This document shows positions 58,481-64,000 of a DNA stretch of 64,000 bases, piece after piece (position 1 is the first letter of the stretch; the number at the start of each line of letters is the position of its first letter). Under the pieces are notes generated by a model. It saw nothing but the letters and a program-made list of their open reading frames with translations. It searched no databases and was not told the DNA's origin. This DNA comes from Cyanobacteria bacterium UBA4641 (GTDB lineage Bacteria > Cyanobacteriota > Vampirovibrionia > Gastranaerophilales > Gastranaerophilaceae): the NCBI GenBank assembly GCA_002405805.1, contig DHMN01000028.1, forward strand, positions 1-64,000, given 5' to 3'. Made by a program: the position numbers and the translations under genes.

Positions 58481-58699
58481 TTATAATGTAAAATTTAGCA
58501 AATCTATAATAGTGGTATCAAGAGCCTCGGAAATCCTAACCAAGGTTGAATATTTGGGGTCGATTGTGCCACATTCTATACGACTGATAGTTCGCGTTGT
58601 CAGTCCGGTTTTTAGCGACAAATCAAGCTGAGAGAGATTTTGTTTATTTCTCAGGTATTTTATTTTGTAACCAAGTTTTAGAAAATCTTCATTATTCAT
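58481..58699 (-). CDS. XRE family regulator, divergent from prepilin 4
   Basis: 72 residues: LGYKIKYLRNKQNLSQLDLS then LKTGLTTRTISRIECGTIDP and KYSTLVRISEALDTTIIDLL, a minimal HTH_3 domain. TATCAT-N6-ATG spacing suggests a leaderless mRNA. Probable regulator of itself and prepilin 4. Confidence 0.88.
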   Translation of the reverse strand: MNNEDFLKLGYKIKYLRNKQNLSQLDLSLKTGLTTRTISRIECGTIDPKYSTLVRISEALDTTIIDLLNFTL

Positions 58700-58705
58700 T
58701 TTCTA

Positions 58706-58711
58706 ATGATA
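58706..58711 (-). promoter_or_regulatory. -10 promoter of the XRE gene, leaderless spacing
   Basis: On the minus strand TATCAT, 6 nt (TAGAAA), ATG at 58699. Confidence 0.5.
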
Positions 58712-58742
58712 TATTATTGACAAACTTAAAGCGATATATTAT
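58708..58742. repeat. Direct repeat in the XRE/prepilin 4 promoter region
   Basis: GATATATTAT occurs at 58708-58717 and 58733-58742, 25 bp apart, about two and a half helical turns. A candidate regulator site. Confidence 0.5.
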
Positions 58743-58787
58743 ACTTCTATTATTAGACATAAAGTATATAAATAAGTAGAGAAGATA

Positions 58788-59591
58788 ATGAGAATAATCA
58801 AATTTGTTGGTAAAAATTTACGTTGCGCATCTGTAAAAAATAAATCTCGCTTTGATTTTTCACCAGTCTTCACAAGATTTGGTTTTACGTTGGCTGAGGT
58901 TTTAATCACTCTTGGAATAATCGGCATAGTTGCCGCAATGACAATTCCTGTATTGATTTCCAGCCATCAAAAACGAGAGATTGAAGCTAAATTAAAAGAG
59001 GATTTTTCTATTTTTAGCCAAGTTAATAAAATGATGATTTATAATGATGTTTCATTTGACTTTTCTGCAGCAGATGGTAGTTCGCAAGTTTTGAGAAATT
59101 GGCTCAATCTCAATATTTTCCCATATATGAAAGTTGCAAGAATTTGCAATGAACCTGAAAAAGGTTGCTTTAGTTCTGTTAATATGGCAATCAGACAGCT
59201 TAATGGCAGTTCTTTTGATGATTGTCCAAAAGGTGGCGGAGGCTGTGGCGGCGGTTGGGTTTCATTTGTTATGAACAATGGAACAAAAGTTGCGGTTGAT
59301 GTTGGAAATAACAGCCAATTGAGAACTATTTATGGAGTAGATTCAGATGCTGAAACTTGTTTAAAAATGTATGTTGACGTAAACGGAGACAAAAAGCCAA
59401 ACAAATTCGGAATTGACATATTTTTGATGACCTTTACGGAAGATGGTTTTGTTCCTGCAGGATATTCAAAAACCGCAGATGAACTCAAAAGCAATTGTTC
59501 CCCAAAGCAAACAGGTTGGTGGTGTATGGCTAGAGTAAAAAATTCGAACTGGGAAATTCCTGATGATGTTTGGGCAGTAAGGAACAAATAA
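58788..59591 (+). CDS. Prepilin-like protein 4
   Basis: 267 residues. A 34-residue leader (MRIIKFVGKNLRCASVKNKS then RFDFSPVFTR) precedes FGFTLAEVLITLGIIGIVAA and MTIPVLI. The globular part holds Gly/Cys-rich DDCPKGGGGCGGGWVSF, MYVDVNGDKKPNKFGIDIFL and a C-terminal CSPKQTGWWCMARVKNSNWE. It keeps the D-(I/V)-NG-x-x-x-PN-x-x-G-x-D-(I/V)-F signature found in prepilins 1 and 2. Divergent from the XRE gene. Weak AGAGAAG precedes the ATG. Confidence 0.85.
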   Translation: MRIIKFVGKNLRCASVKNKSRFDFSPVFTRFGFTLAEVLITLGIIGIVAAMTIPVLISSHQKREIEAKLKEDFSIFSQVNKMMIYNDVSFDFSAADGSSQVLRNWLNLNIFPYMKVARICNEPEKGCFSSVNMAIRQLNGSSFDDCPKGGGGCGGGWVSFVMNNGTKVAVDVGNNSQLRTIYGVDSDAETCLKMYVDVNGDKKPNKFGIDIFLMTFTEDGFVPAGYSKTADELKSNCSPKQTGWWCMARVKNSNWEIPDDVWAVRNK

Positions 59592-59596
59592 TGACC

Positions 59597-60082
59597 TTAT
59601 ATTCTGTCTTTTGTCAAGGTGTCAAGCGCGAGTTTCAGTGCTTGATTTGCAAATTGTTCTTTCATTTCCTTGCGTGGCAATTTCGGAGAAAGTTTAACTT
59701 CCTTGATTGTGGTGATTCCTTTATATCTGATTGAAATATAGACTAAACCAACAGGTTTTTCTTTTGTTCCGCCGGTAGGTCCTGCAATACCTGTTGTACA
59801 TAACGCGATATCACAGCCTGTTGAGCTTTCCAAACCTTCTGCCATCGCTTGAGCACACTGTTCGCTAACTGCGCCAAAATTATCTAAAATATCCCAACTA
59901 ACACCTAAAATCTTATGTTTAGCCTCATTTGCATAAGTTACAAAATTCAATTTGACATACTCAGAGCTGCCTGAAACATCTGTCAATTTTGAGCTTAGCA
60001 AGCCACCTGTACAAGACTCAGCCGTTGCGATTGTCAATTTGTTTTCGATTAAGTATTTTCCTAATTCTTCTTCTAAAGACAT
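59597..60082 (-). CDS. CinA C-terminal domain protein (NMN amidohydrolase PncC-like)
   Basis: 161 residues from ATG 60082 (AAGGAG 9 nt upstream; the frame is open 66 bases further). LTIATAESCTGGLLSSKLTD, YANEAKHKILGVSWDILDNF and ALCTTGIAGPTGGTKEKPVG are the CinA_C signatures. Such stand-alone domains deamidate nicotinamide mononucleotide in NAD salvage. The competence-related N-terminal MoCF domain of full CinA is missing. Confidence 0.93.
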   Translation of the reverse strand: MSLEEELGKYLIENKLTIATAESCTGGLLSSKLTDVSGSSEYVKLNFVTYANEAKHKILGVSWDILDNFGAVSEQCAQAMAEGLESSTGCDIALCTTGIAGPTGGTKEKPVGLVYISIRYKGITTIKEVKLSPKLPRKEMKEQFANQALKLALDTLTKDRI

Positions 60083-60321
60083 TTTTGGGCACTCCTTTTT
60101 AGTTGAATTTCCACCAAACAGAATATCACAAAAGTCTCTCCAAGGCATTAAACATAGGGGGGCTGACGCAACATATCAAGTCATTGTCACCCTGAACTCG
60201 TTTCAGGGTCTCTAATTTTACAAACTTCACATAAGACTAATATGTTTTATTGAAGATGCTGAAACAAGTTCAGCATGACTAAAAATCTAAGAAATAGCCA
60301 CTACAAGTAGCATTTCCCCTT
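60083..60321. repeat. Intergenic composite palindrome
   Basis: No gene is seen. CCCTGAACTCGTTTCAGGG (60190-60208), opening with TGTCA, and TGCTGAAACAAGTTCAGCA (60257-60275), closing with TGACT, form another composite element with a 46-nt AT-rich middle. Confidence 0.75.
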
Positions 60322-61692
60322 TTAACTCGGAGAAATGCAAGCGGTAATTGCATCGATTAACCTTTTTACCGGTACAATGTTAATCTTGTCATTGGTAATA
60401 TTTCTGTTTGCGTAAGGGATAATCGCCTTCTTAAACCCTGATGTAACAGCTTCATTCAGCCGTTTTTCTATATTGCTAACCGGATGAATTTCGCCAGACA
60501 AACCGATTTCCCCAATGATTACCGTTTGAGGGTCAACCACAACATCGCGAGCACAAGTGGCAATTGCAATAGCTATCCCCAAATCCGCACTCGGCTCATC
60601 AATTTCAATTCCGCCCATAACATTCACATAAACATCTTGTTTTGAAAGGTTTAAACCAACCCTTTTTTCCAATACCGCCAAAATTTGTAATAATCGGCTG
60701 TTATCGACCCCATTTGTCACTCGGCGCGGAGTCGGATATGGAGTAGTGCCGACAAGTGCCTGAATTTCAACCAAAAGCGGACGAGTTCCTTCGTTTGTAA
60801 CAATGATAGCACTCCCTGGGATTGCATCTTGAGAACGCTCATTTAAAAACAATTCGTTCGGATTTTTCACTTCCACAAGCCCTTGAGTTTGCATTTCAAA
60901 AATTCCGACTTCAGAAGTATTACCAAAGCGGTTTTTCATAGAGCGCAACATTCTGTAAGACTTGTATTTGTCGCCCTCAAACGAAATAACAGTATCTACC
61001 ATGTGTTCTAAAATCTTTGGACCTGCGATATTACCGTCTTTTGTCACGTGACCGATTACGATTGTTGTAATTCCGCGATTTTTGGCAATTTGCATCAAAA
61101 TATTACAACATTCTCGAATTTGTGACACACTACCAGCGGAACTTGAAATAGTTTGAGAATAAATCGCCTGAATACTGTCTATCACAATCATATCTGGTTG
61201 AAGTTCATCAATTTGAGCGCGAATACTTTCCAAGTTTGTTTGCGGATAAATATATAAATTTTCGGCATTTATTCCTAATCTGTTGGCACGAAGTTTCAAT
61301 TGACTTGCGGATTCTTCCGCTGAAACATACAGGATTTTTTGACCGTTTTTGCACAATTCACCGCTTGTTTGGAGCAAAATTGTAGATTTACCGATTCCGG
61401 GGTCACCTGCAATCAACACAAGCGAACCTTGAACAAGTCCGCCCCCAAGTATTCTGTCAAATTCAGAAATATTTGTACTTATTCTAACCTCTTCTCCGAT
61501 ATGAATATCATTGATTAGAGAAGGTTTTGTATCATTTGCAATCCCTTGCGGTGAGATATTTTGAGGTTTTAAATTGCTTTGGATTTCTTCCGTAAAACTT
61601 CCCCACGAACCACATTCAGGACATTTACCCAAATACCCTGCTGATTCATAACCGCATTGTTGACATATCCATTTTGATTTTACTTTAGCCAT
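60322..61692 (-). CDS. radA: DNA repair/branch-migration protein RadA
   Basis: 456 residues, complete. N-terminal zinc finger CQQCGYESAGYLGKCPECGS, RecA-like ATPase with Walker A GDPGIGKST, the RadA-specific KNRFG motif (SMKNRFGNTSEVGIF), and a C-terminal Lon-protease-like domain (NVMGGIEIDEPSADLGIAIA). It drives branch migration in recombination in the cytosol. Monocistronic as far as seen. Confidence 0.96.
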   Translation of the reverse strand: MAKVKSKWICQQCGYESAGYLGKCPECGSWGSFTEEIQSNLKPQNISPQGIANDTKPSLINDIHIGEEVRISTNISEFDRILGGGLVQGSLVLIAGDPGIGKSTILLQTSGELCKNGQKILYVSAEESASQLKLRANRLGINAENLYIYPQTNLESIRAQIDELQPDMIVIDSIQAIYSQTISSSAGSVSQIRECCNILMQIAKNRGITTIVIGHVTKDGNIAGPKILEHMVDTVISFEGDKYKSYRMLRSMKNRFGNTSEVGIFEMQTQGLVEVKNPNELFLNERSQDAIPGSAIIVTNEGTRPLLVEIQALVGTTPYPTPRRVTNGVDNSRLLQILAVLEKRVGLNLSKQDVYVNVMGGIEIDEPSADLGIAIAIATCARDVVVDPQTVIIGEIGLSGEIHPVSNIEKRLNEAVTSGFKKAIIPYANRNITNDKINIVPVKRLIDAITACISPS

Positions 61693-61813
61693 AGTTTAAT
61701 TATATCCTTAAATCCGCCGTTGTAAACTAATGTAACAAAAAGGCTCGTATTATTAAAGTAGCCCTAAAAATTGCCGTATTGACATGTAGGTGTAAAAGAA
61801 GAAAGTAAATGTT

Positions 61814-64000
61814 ATGTGCGCAGAAAATGTCAAATTGAATCTGAACAAAGGTAAACTCGGTCAAGCTGATTTGAACCAAATCAAGGGCGGACTAAAACGT
61901 GAGCAAATCAAAGATAAAGCTATGCTTGCAATTTTTGACGCGTTAGATGACGGTAACCATGTTCTTGATGAAAAAGAGATTTCAAAATTGAAAACTCAAT
62001 TACAAGAAGCTGCGAAAAACAGTAATCTTTCTAAAAATGAAGCTGAAAAATTTTTGAAAAACTTGTTTGGTGATAAAAAAGATAAAAATATCACTAACGA
62101 AGATTTGTTCAAATTTATCAATACTCTGACCGATAACAGCAAAAATATTAAAAACTCAACCGCTACAAAAGAAAACGGACAAGACGTAATCACAACCGAA
62201 TACAAAGACGGTTCTGTTGAAAAAATTTACCCTGACACAAAGAAAAAAGTCATAATCAAAGACAACAAAACTTCTACTTATACAGCAGATAACACTCTTC
62301 AAAAAGAAGAATATTTTGACAAAGACGGAAATTCTGTTACTACAACTTTCACTGACGGCAAGCCGCAGAAAAAGACCGTTAAAACTCAAACAGAAACTTT
62401 GCACTACGAAGTTTCTGATAAAGGTGAAAAACTTGTAAAACGTGAAAATAATCAAAACAAAGCCACAACCGATTATGAATATGATGAAAAAGAAGGTACT
62501 GTTAATGAAACAGAACAAAATGGCAATGTAACAACTAAAAGAGTAAGACGCAACGGCAATGTTGAAACTCAAACTGCAGTAGAAAAGTTGGAAGATTCCA
62601 CAGTAGAAACAGTTACAGATGCTAACGGTAATATTACCAAAACAACAGTAAATTCTGATGGCAAACGCATCAAACAAGAAAAAACAATCGACGGCAAAAC
62701 TTATGTAGCCGAATACGATGGCAACGGTAACACAAAAGTTGTTGTACAAAACGGTGAAAGTATTGCGCATCTTGCAAAAATCTTTGATGTTAAACAAGGT
62801 GACATCATTGAAGTAAATGAACCTGACGGCAAAGTTCATCAAAAAGGTTCTACAAAATTTTTCCTTGTTGGTGATACAGTTTTGATTCCAAAAGAATTGG
62901 AAGCCGATGATAAAAACTTAACCAATCGCAAAAGCAGTGCCGATACAATTGGCGACTACAAAGAAGATATGGCAGAAATCCGCCGTAAACAACAAGAACG
63001 TGCAGCTAGAGCTAGAGAAAAAGCGCAGGAAGCAAAAGCTCATGAAGCTAAACAAAAGAAAAAAGCCTCAAAACCAAGAGCAATAAGTTTCACTTGCAAA
63101 CAAAAGAATTTCACAGAAGTTGCCAAACAAAATTTGGCAAGCCAAGGAGTTAAAAATCCGACTAAAAAGCAATTAGAAGACAGAATTGCACAATTAAAGA
63201 AATTAAATCCAAACTTAAAAGACGGTCAAATTCAAGGTAAAAGAATTACTGTTCCGTGTTCGGAAGAAACATACAACAGGTTTGTCGGCAGACAAAAAGA
63301 AGTAACCGAAATCAACAAAAATATGCGCAACAACAGAACCGCAAAAGGTATCGCAAATAATTTATATAAAATTTGTGATGACAATGCTGCTGCGATAGAT
63401 AAACCTGTATTTTGGAACGAATTGAAAAAGGTTAATAAAAATAACGTTGTGGCTGTCCTAGATAACTATGATAAAGTTTTAGAAAAACACACAGGCGATT
63501 CATCTTTACTTGATACAATTTGTTCAGAAGTCGGAGCATCAAACACAAACAGACAAAAAGCACTTAACCATATTTATAATTCATTGGAACAAGCTGCAAA
63601 AGAAGCAGGTGTTTCTCAAGCTGATTTAAAAAGTGCAAGAAAGAAATTTTCAACAAGTATGCAGCACGAATTTGACAAAATCGGTCGTATTGATACAAAA
63701 GAAATGGATAAAGCCGTAGACTTTTTGCGTGGCGCAACCGCAGCAGCAAAAGTTACTAAAGGTCAGGGTTCAATTTCTACAAGAGCTGCCATGAAATCTT
63801 TCTTGAATGGTGAAGATGGTTTGGTTGCACTGGATAAAGATGTTCAAAAACAATACAAAGATGCAAGAGATAAAGAAGGCTGGGTTGCTAAAACAGGTGA
63901 CTGGGTTTGCGGATTATTCGGCTGTACAACTATTGCCGATATGGACAAAAAGCTTGGCAAACACGCAGGTGATGTGAAGAAACTTGTAGCTGCCGCAAAT
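61814..64000 (+). CDS. Large EF-hand/LysM-like protein, N-terminal 729 residues (runs off window)
   Basis: Open from ATG 61814 to the end of the window without a stop. Domain order: short N-terminal segment; a degenerate EF-hand (FDALDDGNHVLDEKEI, third ligand replaced by Leu) followed by a helical pair (residues 30-115); a region of about 180 residues with YD/RHS-like strands (TTEYKDGSVEKIYPD, TTDYEYDEKEGTVNE, VAEYDGNGNTKV); a LysM-like unit (VVQNGESIAHLAKIFDVKQG then DTVLIPKEL, about 313-365); a Glu/Arg/Lys-rich coiled coil (RKQQERAARARE); and a helical C-terminal part. No signal peptide is visible. Similar proteins without Sec signals are typical of this bacterial group in my recollection. 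Start uncertain because no good ribosome-binding site is seen. Confidence 0.7.
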   Translation, partial: MCAENVKLNLNKGKLGQADLNQIKGGLKREQIKDKAMLAIFDALDDGNHVLDEKEISKLKTQLQEAAKNSNLSKNEAEKFLKNLFGDKKDKNITNEDLFKFINTLTDNSKNIKNSTATKENGQDVITTEYKDGSVEKIYPDTKKKVIIKDNKTSTYTADNTLQKEEYFDKDGNSVTTTFTDGKPQKKTVKTQTETLHYEVSDKGEKLVKRENNQNKATTDYEYDEKEGTVNETEQNGNVTTKRVRRNGNVETQTAVEKLEDSTVETVTDANGNITKTTVNSDGKRIKQEKTIDGKTYVAEYDGNGNTKVVVQNGESIAHLAKIFDVKQGDIIEVNEPDGKVHQKGSTKFFLVGDTVLIPKELEADDKNLTNRKSSADTIGDYKEDMAEIRRKQQERAARAREKAQEAKAHEAKQKKKASKPRAISFTCKQKNFTEVAKQNLASQGVKNPTKKQLEDRIAQLKKLNPNLKDGQIQGKRITVPCSEETYNRFVGRQKEVTEINKNMRNNRTAKGIANNLYKICDDNAAAIDKPVFWNELKKVNKNNVVAVLDNYDKVLEKHTGDSSLLDTICSEVGASNTNRQKALNHIYNSLEQAAKEAGVSQADLKSARKKFSTSMQHEFDKIGRIDTKEMDKAVDFLRGATAAAKVTKGQGSISTRAAMKSFLNGEDGLVALDKDVQKQYKDARDKEGWVAKTGDWVCGLFGCTTIADMDKKLGKHAGDVKKLVAAAN

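Noticed and set aside
24031..59591. Type IV pilus or type II secretion gene cluster
   Set aside because: Prepilin-like genes are scattered and no pilB, pilC, pilQ or peptidase gene occurs in the window.
62156..62842. 228-codon minus-strand frame, Phe/Cys/Ile-rich, membrane-like
   Set aside because: It is antisense to the long EF-hand/LysM-like gene; hydrophobicity arises from complementing Asn/Lys/Glu codons.

Overview
The window is AT-rich chromosomal DNA from a diderm bacterium. The best fit is a gut Gastranaerophilales (Vampirovibrionia/Melainabacteria, the non-photosynthetic sister group of Cyanobacteria). That placement is inferred from gene content: a Ycf46-type AAA ATPase next to a DUF2997 protein, S-layer-homology and EF-hand surface proteins, many prepilin-like proteins with a GFTLAEVLITLG N-terminus, TolC/HlyD-type export genes and a separate glycyl-tRNA synthetase alpha subunit. 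No 16S gene is present to confirm it. I see no prophage, insertion sequence, CRISPR array or replication origin.

Layout. 1-1 kb: end of a DUF1848 gene and a GNAT acetyltransferase. 1.1-7.7 kb: autoregulated CecR-TolC-YbhG-YbhF-YbhS-YbhR-like drug-efflux operon. 7.7-12.5 kb (minus strand): a five-gene operon (helix-hairpin-helix membrane protein, NrdG-like radical SAM protein, Ycf46-like AAA ATPase, an internally duplicated protein, DUF2997) running into tRNA-Ser. 12.6-18 kb: aroA, rnhB, a NERD-Fic pair, tRNA-Arg, a solo LuxR-type HTH, an XRE remnant and an orphan sugar permease. 18-30 kb: UbiA prenyltransferase, ROK kinase and nanE with two interleaved micro-ORFs, an M16 peptidase, a family-4 uracil-DNA glycosylase, two APC permeases and glyQ. 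30-40 kb: small hypothetical genes, a SpoU methylase, an M24 peptidase, a parvulin, a possible small RNA, tRNA-Gly with a duplicated 3' end, and rmuC. 41-53.6 kb: gltA/gltD-like oxidoreductase, surface-protein genes, a kinase-like protein, mnmE, an EF-hand protein, a YrdC-type gene, a glycosyltransferase, and a BlaI-led operon ending in a possible serpin-like exported protein. 54-64 kb: cupin, flavodoxin, a lysozyme-like protein, a Cys-rich SLH protein, cinA C-domain, radA and the start of a long EF-hand/LysM-like protein.

Three patterns recur. First, all four prepilin-like genes are divergent from a small HTH regulator gene, with inverted or direct repeats in the shared promoter. Second, at least eight genes place their start codon exactly 6 nt after a -10 hexamer with no Shine-Dalgarno sequence, which predicts leaderless mRNAs; several starts were re-assigned for this reason. 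Third, long intergenic spaces are filled by families of dispersed palindromes whose stems vary in a compensatory way.

The most promising undescribed items are the Ycf46 operon, the HTH-pilin modules, the leaderless promoter class, and two candidate small RNAs (35.4-35.6 kb minus strand; 54.0 kb plus strand, with an anti-Shine-Dalgarno stretch). All coordinates and motifs were read by eye; no database search was run.
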